Below are positions 42,821-56,018 of a DNA stretch of 64,000 nucleotides, in pieces. The DNA comes from KK5 sp034043675 (GTDB lineage: Bacteria; Pseudomonadota; Gammaproteobacteria; Burkholderiales; Burkholderiaceae_C): the NCBI RefSeq assembly GCF_034043675.1, contig NZ_JAXCLA010000012.1, forward strand, positions 1 through 64,000. The letters run 5' to 3'. The notes under the pieces were generated by a model. It was not told where the DNA came from, did not search any database, and worked only from the letters and a program-made list of their open reading frames with translations. Each line of letters starts with the position of its first letter. Within the stretch, counting starts at the first letter, position 1. Made by a program: the position numbers and the translations under genes.

Positions 42821-43330
42821 ATGGCAAAGATCGATCGCATGCTGGTTGGCGAGTCGCTGGTCGGCGACGGCAACGAGGTGGCTCACATTGACCTGCTGAT
42901 CGGGCCGCGCGGCAGCCCGGTCGAGTCGGCGTTCGCGAATGCGCTGACCAACAACAAGGACGGCTTCACCTCGCTGCTGGCCGTGGTCGCGCCGAACCTG
43001 CTGACCAAGCCGGCTACCGTGATGTTCAACAAGGTCACGATCAAGGGCGCCAAGCAGGCGGTGCAGATGTTCGGCCCGGCGCAGCGCGCGGTGGCCATGG
43101 CCGTGGCGGACTGTGTCGAAGACGGCACGATCCCGGCCGACGAGGCCGACAACCTGTTCATCTGCGTCGGCGTGTTCATCCACTGGCTGGCCGAAGACGA
43201 CGCCAAGATCCAGGACTACAACTACCGCGCCACCAAGGAGTCGATCAAGCGCGCCGTGTCCGGCACGCCGACGGCTGCCGAGGTCGTGGCCAAGAAGGGC
43301 TCGTCGCCGCATCCGTTCGCGGCGGCCTGA
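42821..43330 (+). CDS. fae: Formaldehyde-activating enzyme
   Basis: Enzyme of 169 residues that condenses formaldehyde with H4MPT to methylene-H4MPT, the entry to the pathway. Near the N-terminus are GESLVGDGNEVAHIDLLIG and the family hallmark NNKDGFTSLLAVVAPN. Start at ATG 42821, preceded by AAGGAGA at 9 bases; it encodes MAKIDRMLVGES as in homologues. An intrinsic terminator follows 30 bases after the stop, ending the mptG-fae operon. Confidence 0.97.
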   Translation: MAKIDRMLVGESLVGDGNEVAHIDLLIGPRGSPVESAFANALTNNKDGFTSLLAVVAPNLLTKPATVMFNKVTIKGAKQAVQMFGPAQRAVAMAVADCVEDGTIPADEADNLFICVGVFIHWLAEDDAKIQDYNYRATKESIKRAVSGTPTAAEVVAKKGSSPHPFAAA

Positions 43331-43361
43331 CAGCCAGCACTGTTTGTCTCTCCGGGGGTAA

Positions 43362-43388
43362 GGCCGGCAGGGGTGCCGGCCTTTTTTA
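43362..43388 (+). terminator. Rho-independent terminator after fae
   Basis: Stem GGCCGGCA at 43362-43369 with TGCCGGCC at 43374-43381, short loop, followed by a T run (TTTTTT). It ends the fae transcript and, convergent with the folB-like gene, may work in both directions. Confidence 0.8.
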
Positions 43389-43400
43389 TCGCCTCCGGAT

Positions 43401-43877
43401 TTATCGTTCTGGGCAGAGGCCGGAGCCCAGCAGCTGCAGGATCGTCGCGGACTGCGTGGCCGATGCCGGCGCGCTGCGCTCGATCTGCACGCCCACCGCT
43501 TCGACGTCGTCGAACTTGCGCGGCTTCACCACCTTGACGCGGGCCCAGCGCGCGCCGAACTCGCCGATCAGGATGTCGCTGGCGATCGTCTCGGCCAGCG
43601 CCTCCAGCAACTGCAGCCGGTGCTCGGCCAGCAGCCGCAGCAGGCGTTCGCGCACGCGGCCGTAGTCGATCGTGTCGCCGATGCGGTCGGTGTCGCAGGC
43701 GCGGGCGCGCGGCACGCCGGCCTGCACATCGATCACCAGCGGCTGCGGCGCGTGCAGCTCGTCGTCGAAGATGCCGATCACCGTCTGGGCGCGCAGGCCT
43801 TCGATGAAGATCAGGTCGAGCGGCGTGGCCGCGGCATCGGCTTGCGCGGCGGCGCGGGGCAGGGGGACGGCGATCAT
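43401..43877 (-). CDS. folB: Dihydroneopterin aldolase-like protein (FolB family)
   Basis: Protein of 158 residues of the FolB/FolX fold (LDLIFIEGLRAQTVIGIFDDELHAPQPLVID; DTIDYGRVRERLLRLL; LLEALAETIASDIL). It cleaves dihydroneopterin to 6-hydroxymethyl-dihydropterin, a step shared by folate and H4MPT synthesis. It may be the folate enzyme or a C1-dedicated copy; the island suggests the latter. ATG 43877 places the domain right at the N-terminus. It is divergent from the sigma-54 activator (199 bases). Confidence 0.78.
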   Translation of the reverse strand: MIAVPLPRAAAQADAAATPLDLIFIEGLRAQTVIGIFDDELHAPQPLVIDVQAGVPRARACDTDRIGDTIDYGRVRERLLRLLAEHRLQLLEALAETIASDILIGEFGARWARVKVVKPRKFDDVEAVGVQIERSAPASATQSATILQLLGSGLCPER

Positions 43878-44076
43878 GGGCGTGCGGCAGAGGGTTGCGA
43901 TGTTGCGCCCAGGTTGCAATAAACACGCCCAGCGCACAGCGTCGTGTAACTGCGCGTTTAACCGGGTGCAAAGCCCTTGCAATCGCCCCAGAATCAGATT
44001 TCCGCGCCGCGACACCCTCGGGTGATGCGACGACGAGAGCACAAGAAGATCGCACAGGATCCATCAGGAGACATGA
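43878..44076. promoter_or_regulatory. Divergent promoter region, folB-like and activator
   Basis: A 199-base gap between the folB-like gene and the sigma-54 activator. It contains an imperfect dyad around 44011-44033 (GCGACACCCTCGGGTGATGCGAC) and direct repeats of TTGCAA-type hexamers near 43913 and 43976. No confident promoter was found. GGAGAC precedes the activator start. Confidence 0.35.
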
Positions 44077-46137
44077 ATGACACTTGCGCTGCGCAATAGC
44101 GGTGGGGATCGCGGTGGCGATCGGCATGCCGATCATGTGCTGGACGTCGTGCGCAGCGGGCTGCACGAGGAGGCCAACGACATCGTCGCGCGCTCCTGGA
44201 GCCGCTGCCTCAACGAGTACCGGCTGCACCCGGACAAGCTGCACGAGCCCGCCTTCGTCAGCCGCCAGGATCTGGAAGCGCGGCGCGAGCGCCATGCTGA
44301 CGTGATCGACTGCGCCCGTTACGAGATGACCTCGCTGTACCAGCAGCTGGGCGATTCCGAGTCCGCCGTCGTGCTCACCGACACCGACGGTGTCATCGTC
44401 CACATGGTCAGCTCCACCGAGTTCGGCGCCGAGATGGGCCCGCTGGGCCTGCGCGCCGGCGGCAAGTGGAGCGAGGTCGATGCCGGCACCAACGGCATGG
44501 GCACCTGCTTGGCCGCCGCCGCGCCGATCTCGGTGAGGCGCGAGGATCACTTCTTCACCCAGTTCACCGGCCTGACCTGCTCGGCCGTGCCGGTGTTCGA
44601 CCCCTCGGGCAATATCGCCGCGGTGCTCGACGTGACGAGCCGCTCCAGCATGATGCAGCAGCATCTGCTGGTGCTGCTGGGCATGACGGCGCGGATGATC
44701 GAGAACCGCCTGATCGACCGCCGCTTCCGCGACGCCTACCCGGTGCACTTCCACAGCCGCCCCGAGTTCGTCTACACCTTGCACGAAGGCCGGCTGGCCG
44801 TCGACGGCGACGGCAGCATCCTCGCCGCCAACCGCAGCGCGCTGTTCCAGCTGGGCCTGCAGACGATCGACGAGATCCGCACGCGCCGCGTCGAGGACCT
44901 GTTCCAGAGTTCGCTGGAAGACATGCTGCAGCGCAGCAGCCAATCGTCCTTCCATCCGGTCGTGACCTTCCGCGCCAATGCGGCGCTGCGCTACTTCGCC
45001 GTGGCGCGCCGGCCGGCCACCGATGCGGTGGTGCCGCGCACCAATGTGCCGAGCGTGACCCACGTGCCGACCCCCGGCACCGTTTCCGCCACGCCGGCCG
45101 CCCGCTCGGCCACCCGGCTGGCCGCGGTGCGCGCCGCGGCCGAACCCACCTTCAAGGACGCGCGGCTGACGGCCCATCTCGCCACCGCCCGCCGTGTGAT
45201 TGCCCGCCAGACGCCGGTGCTGCTGTCCGGCGAGACGGGTGCCGGCAAGGAGGTGTTCGCCCGTGCCGTGCACGAGGGCTCGCCGCACGCCAGCGGCGCC
45301 TTCGTCGCGATCAACTGCGCCAGCCTGCCGGAGACCTTGATCGAGTCCGAGCTGTTCGGCTACCGGGCCGGTGCCTTCACCGGCGCGCAGCGCACCGGCC
45401 GGCGCGGCAAGATCCTGCAAGCGGACGGCGGCACCCTGTTCCTGGATGAGATCGCCGACATGCCGCTGGACCTGCAGGCGCGCCTGCTGCGCGTGCTGGA
45501 CGAGCGCCAGGTCACGCCGCTGGGCACCGAGGACACGCACCCGGTCGACTTCCAGTTGATCAGCGCCAGCCACCAGCGCCTGCCGGAGCTGGTGCGCGAA
45601 GGCCGCTTCCGCGAGGACCTGTACTACCGCCTGGCCGGCATCGAGCTGGCGCTGCCGGCGCTGCGCGAGCGGGCCGACAAGCGCGACATCATCCAGGGCG
45701 TGCTGGAGGCCGAAGCCGGTGCCGGCATCAGCCTGAGCCCGGAGGCCGAGCGCATGCTGATGGCCTATTCCTGGCCCGGCAACATCCGCCAACTGCGCCA
45801 CGTGCTGCGCACCGCCGCGGCGCTGGCCGACGGGCGCATGATCGTCTGCGACAACCTGCCCTCGCTGCAGGCCGAAGGCATCGCCCCGGCGCCGCTGGTG
45901 CCGGCCCTGCCCGCGGCCGCGGCACCTGCCGCGGAGGCGCAGGAGGCCGAAGAACAGGCCACCGCCGCCGCACCCAAGCTCAACCTGATCCAGGCCAACG
46001 AACGTCAGGTGCTGCTGCAGATGCTGGAGCACCACCGCTGGAACGTCAGCAACGTCGCCAAGGCCCTGGAGGTCAGCCGCAACACGCTGTACCGCAAACT
46101 TCACAAGCTGCACATTGAGATCAGCCACCCCGACTGA
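44077..46137 (+). CDS. Sigma-54-dependent transcriptional activator (AcoR-like)
   Basis: Regulator of 686 residues. N-terminal GAF-type sensor about residues 70-215, followed by a variable linker containing a PAS-like segment (about 225-310). AAA+ domain about 350-570 with Walker A LLSGETGAGKEVFARAVH, the sigma-54-contacting loop GYRAGAFTGA, and Walker B GGTLFLDEIADMP. C-terminal Fis-type helix-turn-helix (HHRWNVSNVAKALEVSRNTLYRKLHKL). It carries no receiver domain, so it responds to a ligand. It heads an operon with dmrB and H4MPT/methylofuran genes, hence probably controls C1 genes. Confidence 0.92.
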   Translation: MTLALRNSGGDRGGDRHADHVLDVVRSGLHEEANDIVARSWSRCLNEYRLHPDKLHEPAFVSRQDLEARRERHADVIDCARYEMTSLYQQLGDSESAVVLTDTDGVIVHMVSSTEFGAEMGPLGLRAGGKWSEVDAGTNGMGTCLAAAAPISVRREDHFFTQFTGLTCSAVPVFDPSGNIAAVLDVTSRSSMMQQHLLVLLGMTARMIENRLIDRRFRDAYPVHFHSRPEFVYTLHEGRLAVDGDGSILAANRSALFQLGLQTIDEIRTRRVEDLFQSSLEDMLQRSSQSSFHPVVTFRANAALRYFAVARRPATDAVVPRTNVPSVTHVPTPGTVSATPAARSATRLAAVRAAAEPTFKDARLTAHLATARRVIARQTPVLLSGETGAGKEVFARAVHEGSPHASGAFVAINCASLPETLIESELFGYRAGAFTGAQRTGRRGKILQADGGTLFLDEIADMPLDLQARLLRVLDERQVTPLGTEDTHPVDFQLISASHQRLPELVREGRFREDLYYRLAGIELALPALRERADKRDIIQGVLEAEAGAGISLSPEAERMLMAYSWPGNIRQLRHVLRTAAALADGRMIVCDNLPSLQAEGIAPAPLVPALPAAAAPAAEAQEAEEQATAAAPKLNLIQANERQVLLQMLEHHRWNVSNVAKALEVSRNTLYRKLHKLHIEISHPD

Positions 46138-46726
46138 GGAAGACGAGGCGCTGGCGGGCGCCGCGCCGCGCTCGCGCTTCGCCTGGTGCATCACCGGCTC
46201 CGGGCATTTCCTGGACGAATCGCTGGAGATCGCGGCGCGGCTGCCGGATGTGGACCTGTTCCTCAGCGCCGCTGGCGAAGAGGTGCTGGCCATCTACAAG
46301 CTGCCGCTGGAGAAGCTGCGCGAGCGCTTTCCGCGGATCTTCCGCGACAAGACGGCCAGCGGCGTGCCGGTGGGCATGCTGTACAGCGAGGTCTATCACA
46401 CGGTGCTGATCGCGCCGGCCACCAGCAACACGGTGGCCAAGTGCGCCTACGGCTTCAGCGACACGCTGGCGACGAACATGTTCGCGCAGGCCGGCAAGCT
46501 TTCCATCCCCGGCATCGTCTTTGCATGCGATACCGAACCGGTCGTCGTCACCAAGGCGCCGCACGACTGGGTCACGCTGCGGCCGCGGCGCATCGAATTG
46601 GAAAACGTGGAACGCCTTCGACAGATCGATCATTGCCAGGTGGTGTGTTCTCCTTCGGAACTGGAAGGGGCGCTCGACGCGCGCCTGAAGGAGCTGTCCC
46701 TGCGATGGAACACATCGTCTTCCTGA
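46115..46726 (+). CDS. dmrB: Archaeal-type flavoprotein dihydromethanopterin reductase
   Basis: Protein of about 203 residues of the flavoprotein (Dfp/UbiX-like) fold: WCITGSGHFLDESLEIA with the Ser/Gly phosphate loop, VLIAPATSNTVAKCAYGFSDTLATNMFAQAGK for FMN binding. It matches DmrB, described in Burkholderia xenovorans, which reduces dihydromethanopterin to H4MPT. No ATG or GTG lies before the domain; the TTG at 46115, which overlaps the activator gene by 23 bases, is the best start. It overlaps the next gene by 22 bases. Confidence 0.85.
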   Translation: MRSATPTEEDEALAGAAPRSRFAWCITGSGHFLDESLEIAARLPDVDLFLSAAGEEVLAIYKLPLEKLRERFPRIFRDKTASGVPVGMLYSEVYHTVLIAPATSNTVAKCAYGFSDTLATNMFAQAGKLSIPGIVFACDTEPVVVTKAPHDWVTLRPRRIELENVERLRQIDHCQVVCSPSELEGALDARLKELSLRWNTSSS

Positions 46727-48102
46727 CCGGCCACCTGGCCGAGCCCGCGCTGCGGCGCGTGCTGGAGGGCATGGCGCCGCAAGCGTTCAGCTGGGAGGTG
46801 CGCGACCTCGGCCTGCAGGTGGCGGGCCTGATGACGGCGGAGATGATCCAGCGCCGCCTGCCCGCGCCGGTGCAGGGTGACCGCATCCTGGTGCCCGGTC
46901 GCTGCCGTGGCGACATCGAGGGCTTGAGCGCGCACTACGGCATCCCGGTCCAGCGCGGTCCCGAGGAGGTGAAAGACCTGCCGCGCTTCTTCAAGCAGGC
47001 GGCCAAGCCGGTGGACCTGAACGCCTACGCGGTGAAGATCTTCGCGGAGATCGTCGACGCGCCGCGGCTCAGCATCGAGCAGTTGCTGACCCGCGCGCGC
47101 GCCCATGCCGCCGACGGCGCCAACGTGATCGACATCGGCTGCCTGCCCGCCACCCCGTTCCCGCAGCTCGAAGACTGCGTCAAGGCGCTGAAGGCCGAGG
47201 GCTTCACCGTCAGCGTCGATTCGGTCGACACGGACGAGCTGCTGCGCGGCGGCCGGGCCGGCGCCGACTACCTGCTGAGCCTGAACGCCGACACCCTGTG
47301 GCTGGCCCGCGAGGTGGCCGCCGTGCCGGTGCTGATCCCGCGCGTGCCCAGCGACGAGGAATCGCTGGCCGAGGCGATCGAGCAGATGCGCGCCTGGGGC
47401 CTGCCCTTCCTCGCCGATCCGATCCTCGACCCGATCCCCTTCGGCTTCACCGCCTCCATCGTCCGCTACCACCGGCTGCGCCAGCGCTTCGCCGACGTGC
47501 CGATCATGATGGGCGTCGGCAACGTCACCGAGCTGACCGAGGCCGACACCAGCGGCATCAACGCGCTGCTGTTCGGCATCTGCGCCGAGCTGGACGTGGC
47601 CGCGGTGCTGACGACGCAGGTCAGCCTGCATGCCCGCCGCGCGGTGCGCGAGGCCGACTGGGCGCGCCGCATCATGCATGCCGCGACCAGGCAGGGCAGC
47701 CTGCCCAAGGGCATCAGCGATGCGCTGATGACGGTCCATGCCAAGCAGCCCTTCACCGACACGCCGGACGAGATCGCCACCACGGCGGCGGAGGTGCGCG
47801 ACCCGAACTTCCGCGTGCAGGTCTCGCCGCGCGGCCTGCACGTCTACAACCGTGACGGCCTGCGCCTGGGCCAGGGTGCCTTCGAGCTGTGGCCGCAACT
47901 GGGCCTGGAGAACGACGCCGCCCATGCCTTCTACATGGGCGTGGAGCTGGCCCATGCCGAGATCGCCTGGAAGCTCGGCAAGCGCTACGTGCAGGACCAG
48001 CCGCTGGACTGGGGCTGCGCCGTCGAGACGACGGCGGTGGACCTGCAGGGTTGGTGCGCACCCGGCAGCACGATGGTGACGGGCCAGGCGAGAAACAAAT
48101 GA
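46705..48102 (+). CDS. Dihydropteroate synthase-related protein
   Basis: Protein of 465 residues. The central domain is a DHPS/pterin-binding TIM barrel (ADGANVIDIGCLPATPFPQLEDCVKAL; DSVDTDELLRGGRAGADYLLSLN; MMGVGNVTELTEADTSGINAL). N-terminal (about 1-110) and C-terminal (about 360-465) extensions are not in FolP. Conserved with H4MPT genes, it probably acts on a pterin in cofactor synthesis, though its reaction is not established. Overlaps dmrB and the next gene by 22 and 4 bases. Confidence 0.83.
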   Translation: MEHIVFLTGHLAEPALRRVLEGMAPQAFSWEVRDLGLQVAGLMTAEMIQRRLPAPVQGDRILVPGRCRGDIEGLSAHYGIPVQRGPEEVKDLPRFFKQAAKPVDLNAYAVKIFAEIVDAPRLSIEQLLTRARAHAADGANVIDIGCLPATPFPQLEDCVKALKAEGFTVSVDSVDTDELLRGGRAGADYLLSLNADTLWLAREVAAVPVLIPRVPSDEESLAEAIEQMRAWGLPFLADPILDPIPFGFTASIVRYHRLRQRFADVPIMMGVGNVTELTEADTSGINALLFGICAELDVAAVLTTQVSLHARRAVREADWARRIMHAATRQGSLPKGISDALMTVHAKQPFTDTPDEIATTAAEVRDPNFRVQVSPRGLHVYNRDGLRLGQGAFELWPQLGLENDAAHAFYMGVELAHAEIAWKLGKRYVQDQPLDWGCAVETTAVDLQGWCAPGSTMVTGQARNK

Positions 48103-48674
48103 ACAACGATCAAATCTTCGAAGTCGTCATCACGACGGTCTCATCGGCCGGCGTGCCGCACATCGCCCCGATGGGCATCCGCTACCAGCCCGAGGGCCGG
48201 GTCTTGCTGATGCCGTTCAAGCCGTCGACGAGCCTGGACAACGTGCTCGCCACCGGCCATGCGGTGCTGAACCGCCTTGTCGACACGCGCGTCTTCGCGG
48301 GTGCCGTCACCGGCCGTCGGCAATGGCCGCTGCTGCCGGCGCAGCTCGTCACCGGCCAGCGCCTGGCGCAGGCGTTGAGCCATGTCGAGCTGGCGCTGGC
48401 CGAGCAGCGCGACGATCCGCAGCGCCCGGTGCTGGTGATGCGCACGGTCCACGAGGAAACACACGCCCCGTTCATCGGCTTCAACCGCGCCCAGGCCGCG
48501 GTGATCGAGGGCGCGGTGCTGGTCAGCCGTCTGCGCATGCTGCCGGCCGAGAAGATCGACAGCGAGATGCGCTACCTGCAGATCGCCGTCGACAAGACCG
48601 CCGGCCCCGAGGAGCAGGAGGCCTGGGGCTGGCTGCTGGAAGCGGTGGCCAGCCATCGGGGTGCGGCCGCATGA
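48099..48674 (+). CDS. DUF447-family protein
   Basis: Protein of 191 residues of the flavin-reductase-like split-barrel family DUF447: IFEVVITTVSSAGVPHIAPMGIRYQ at the N-terminus and FNRAQAAVIEGAVLVSRLRML. Members accompany C1 genes in methylotrophs and methanogens; the function is unknown, possibly flavin-dependent. It starts at ATG 48099, overlapping the DHPS-like stop by 4 bases, and overlaps mfnB by 4 bases. Confidence 0.8.
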   Translation: MNNDQIFEVVITTVSSAGVPHIAPMGIRYQPEGRVLLMPFKPSTSLDNVLATGHAVLNRLVDTRVFAGAVTGRRQWPLLPAQLVTGQRLAQALSHVELALAEQRDDPQRPVLVMRTVHEETHAPFIGFNRAQAAVIEGAVLVSRLRMLPAEKIDSEMRYLQIAVDKTAGPEEQEAWGWLLEAVASHRGAAA

Positions 48675-49366
48675 AGATGCTGGTCAGCGTGCGCAGCGTG
48701 GCCGAGGCGCGGCTGGCCGCGGCCGATGCCGACTTCATCGACCTGAAGGAGCCGCGCGACGGCGCGCTCGGCGGCCTGGCCGTGGAGACGATCGCGGCCA
48801 TCGTCCGCGCGCTGCGGGCCGATGCCTCGCCGCTGCCGGTCAGCGCGACGATCGGCGACCTCGGCATGGGCGAGATCGAACGCATCGCCGCGGCGGTGCG
48901 CGCGGTGGCGGCCTGCGGCGTCGACTACGTCAAGGTCGGCATCGAGGCGGCGCCCGGCGCGGCCGAGTTGCTGGCGATGCTGGCGCGCTGCGGCGCCGCC
49001 ATCGTGCCGGTGTTCATCGCCGACCGTGGCGTCGACCCCACGCTGTTGCGCCAGGCCTGCGGCACCGCGGCCTTCCCCGCCGTGATGGCGGACACGGCCG
49101 ACAAGCGCGCCGGCAGCCTCTTCGATGCCTGCCCTGAGGCTGAGCTGCGCCGCTTCGTCGGCGAGGTGCGCCGGGCCGGCAAGCTGGTCGGCCTGGCCGG
49201 CGCGCTGCGCCTGGCGGACCTGCCGCGGCTGCAGGCGCTGGCGCCGGATTTCGCGGGTTTTCGCAGCGCGGTCTGCGACGGCGACCGGGCCGGGGCGCTG
49301 TCCGCCGAGCGTCTGCGCGCGCTGGCGGCCGCCTTGCGCGACCCGATCGCCCTGGCCCTGCCTTGA
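48671..49366 (+). CDS. mfnB: (5-Formylfuran-3-yl)methyl phosphate synthase
   Basis: TIM-barrel enzyme of 231 residues (DUF556/MfnB family) that forms the furan ring precursor of methanofuran-type cofactors from glyceraldehyde 3-phosphate. Hallmarks are MLVSVRSVAEARLAAADADFIDLKEPRDGALGGL, with the catalytic Lys in LKEP, and VDYVKVGIE; AVMADTADKRAGSLFD follows. It is the last gene of the activator-led operon. Only 64 bases separate it from the TonB-like gene. Confidence 0.9.
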   Translation: MKMLVSVRSVAEARLAAADADFIDLKEPRDGALGGLAVETIAAIVRALRADASPLPVSATIGDLGMGEIERIAAAVRAVAACGVDYVKVGIEAAPGAAELLAMLARCGAAIVPVFIADRGVDPTLLRQACGTAAFPAVMADTADKRAGSLFDACPEAELRRFVGEVRRAGKLVGLAGALRLADLPRLQALAPDFAGFRSAVCDGDRAGALSAERLRALAAALRDPIALALP

Positions 49367-49430
49367 TTGAATACACAATGCGCCCCCATGGGGTCGAGCG
49401 AACGAGAACTAGAGGCAAAGGACGTCGACG

Positions 49431-50924
49431 ATGGGATCTGAGCGCCGGCGCGAGTCGCTGGCGCTGCTGGTCTCGCTCGCGATCCATGCGCTGCTGCTGA
49501 GCCTGGCCTTCGGCGGCGAAGGCTTCGGCCTGCCCGGCTTTGCCTGGAATGTGCGCCGTGCCGAGGTGCCGGACCTGCGCGTCGTGCTGGCGCCGCCCCC
49601 CGCGCCGGAGGCGGCGGGCAGCGGCGAGCCCTACGACGTGGACGGGACGGCCAGGGACACCGAGACGCCGCGTGCCGACGACGCGGCGCCGGCCTCGCCC
49701 GGCGCGCCCGAACTGATCGCCCTGGACCATTCGGAGCGGCCCGCGTGGACGGCGCCGTCCGGCCGCGGCGGGGCGAACCAGCCGGCGGCCCCCTCGTCGG
49801 CGCCGGTCGCGGCGGCCGAGTCCGTCGAGCCGCCGCCGCTTCCCCGGGCCAGCGAGCCGACCCCGCCCGTGCCCGCACCGCCCTCGCGGGACGAGGACGA
49901 ACAGCGGCGCGAACAGCGACGCCAGGAAGCCGTGCGCATCGAAGCCGAGCGGCTGGAAGCGGACCGGCTGGCCGCCGCCGCAGCAGCGGCAGCACGCGCC
50001 GAGGCCGAGCGCCAGGAGGCCGCCCGTGTCGCTGCGGCCCAACGCGAGGCCGCCCGGCTCGACGCGGAGCGCGAAGCCGCCGCGCGCCAGGCCGCCGCTC
50101 GCGAGGCGGCTGCATCGGCTGCCGCTGCGACCGCCGCCGCGGCGGCTCGCGAGGAGCAGATCCGTCGTCAGCAACAACAACAGCAGCAGCAGGCGGCCGA
50201 GGCGGCGCGTGTCGAAGCAGTGCGCCAGGAGGCTGCACGGCAGGCGGCCGTCGCGGCATCGGCCGCCGCCGCTGCCGAAGCGGCCCGGCAGCAGGAACAG
50301 GCCCGGCAGGCGGCCGCCCGCCAGGAGGGGGAACGGGCCGAGGCCGCGCACCAGGCCGCCGCCCGTGAGGCCGAGGCCACGGCGGCGGCGGCAGCAGCCG
50401 CTGCAGCCGCACGCGCCACGGCCGAAGCAGCCGCGCGCGCCGAAGCCGCCCGGCAGCCGACGCCGGCCCAGATCGAAGCCGCCAAGCGCGAGGAACGCCT
50501 GCGCGCCATCGTCGGCCGCCAGCTCGACGCCGAGGCCGCGCAGCGCGACGCGCGCCCCTCGGCCGCGAGCAGCCTGCGCCGCGGCCGCCTGTTCGGCCGC
50601 AGCGACGCCAATGCCGAGATGGTGCTTTACGCCGAGGCCTGGGCCCGCAAGATCGAGCTGAACCCGACCTTCGAGATGGTGCGCGAGGCCGCCCAGTCGC
50701 CGCACGCCGACGCCTTGGTCACGGTGGCCGTGCGCAGCGACGGCTCGGTCGAGTCGATCAACTTCGTGCGCAGCAGCGGCGTGCCGGCGCTGGACGAGGC
50801 GATCCGCCGCGTGATCCGCAGCCAGGAGCACTATCCCGAATTCCAGCCGGCGCTGGCACGCGACTACGATGTGATCGAGATCCGCCGTACCTGGCGTTTC
50901 GACTCGGCGATCCGGCTGTTCTAG
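49431..50924 (+). CDS. TonB/TolA-like energy transducer
   Basis: Protein of 497 residues with a single N-terminal membrane anchor (LALLVSLAIHALLLSLAF), a Pro-rich segment, a very long Ala/Glu/Arg/Gln helix (about residues 150-360, with an eight-residue Gln run) like TolA domain II, and a C-terminal TonB-like domain (VTVAVRSDGSVESINFVRSSGVPALDEAIRRVI). It should span the periplasm and drive outer-membrane transport. No TonB-dependent receptor or ExbBD is in the window. Lanthanide or chelate uptake would be a sensible role here, but that is inference. Confidence 0.82.
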   Translation: MGSERRRESLALLVSLAIHALLLSLAFGGEGFGLPGFAWNVRRAEVPDLRVVLAPPPAPEAAGSGEPYDVDGTARDTETPRADDAAPASPGAPELIALDHSERPAWTAPSGRGGANQPAAPSSAPVAAAESVEPPPLPRASEPTPPVPAPPSRDEDEQRREQRRQEAVRIEAERLEADRLAAAAAAAARAEAERQEAARVAAAQREAARLDAEREAAARQAAAREAAASAAAATAAAAAREEQIRRQQQQQQQQAAEAARVEAVRQEAARQAAVAASAAAAAEAARQQEQARQAAARQEGERAEAAHQAAAREAEATAAAAAAAAAARATAEAAARAEAARQPTPAQIEAAKREERLRAIVGRQLDAEAAQRDARPSAASSLRRGRLFGRSDANAEMVLYAEAWARKIELNPTFEMVREAAQSPHADALVTVAVRSDGSVESINFVRSSGVPALDEAIRRVIRSQEHYPEFQPALARDYDVIEIRRTWRFDSAIRLF

Positions 50925-51187
50925 GGCCTGTTCGCACTACGGAGAGGGATCGCGTTGTGATCAAGCGGGCCGCAGGCAAGGCGCAAACCGGAGTCGGGTT
51001 GATACCCGACGAGGATTTGCAACGCTGTATGCGGCCCGCTTGATCACAACCCTTCGGGAAGGCCCGGCATCAGGGGCCACTCGGCGTTGCAGCCCTTGCC
51101 CGCACGCGAGTGCGGGCGGCGGTCTGTGCCTGGATTGACCCCTGATGCCGGGCCTTCGCGACCCTCTCCGTAGTGTGAACAGGCCCT
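50924..51187. repeat. Palindromic multi-hairpin element with terminal inverted repeats
   Basis: A 264-bp element whose ends are inverted repeats of about 27 bases (50924-50950 and about 51161-51186; core CTGTTC then CACTACGGAGAGGG). Inside are a perfect 20-base inverted repeat (50954-50973 with 51031-51050), itself enclosing a 7-bp hairpin (50993-51010); a 22-base repeat with one or two mismatches (51056-51077 with 51139-51160); and an 8-bp perfect hairpin with a GCGA loop (51098-51117). It has no coding capacity. The left end overlaps the TAG stop of the TonB-like gene. It resembles a small non-autonomous transposable element or a structured intergenic repeat. Confidence 0.75.
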
Positions 51188-51283
51188 GGCGAACCACCGG
51201 GTCGAGGCGCCCGAGCTTGTCAAGGCGATAGCGCTACGCCATAGTGCAACGGACGCCAGGGAGCTGGAGGCTACGGACCGTCA
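51188..51283. other. Leader of the hybrid kinase gene
   Basis: About 96 bases between the palindromic element and the kinase start, holding only a GGAG-type ribosome-binding sequence (GGGAGCTGGAGG, 51260-51270). No promoter was recognised; it may lie within the element. Confidence 0.35.
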
Positions 51284-55933
<4,650 letters not shown>

Positions 55934-55950
55934 ACTTTTTTCGATCGCCT

Positions 55951-55978
55951 GGGAATAAACGGCGCGGGCATCGCGTCT
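55951..55978 (+). promoter_or_regulatory. Candidate ECF-sigma promoter
   Basis: GGGAATAA (55951-55958) and CGTCT (55974-55978) are 15 bases apart, the form of -35/-10 elements read by some ECF sigma factors. It lies about 40 bases before the COG4315-type gene, so it may be read by the ECF factor encoded just downstream. Confidence 0.5.
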
Positions 55979-56018
55979 GCCCCATGTTCCCTACCCACAA
56001 CCCCCTGGAGGTGATCCG

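Noticed and set aside
43222..46293. Minus-strand frame of 1023 codons opposite fae and the sigma-54 activator
   Set aside because: Low-complexity His/Arg/Gly-rich translation; the plus-strand genes are certain.
50160..50200. CAG/CAA repeat tract as a possible microsatellite
   Set aside because: It encodes the Gln run of the TonB-like protein in frame and is short; nothing indicates phase variation.
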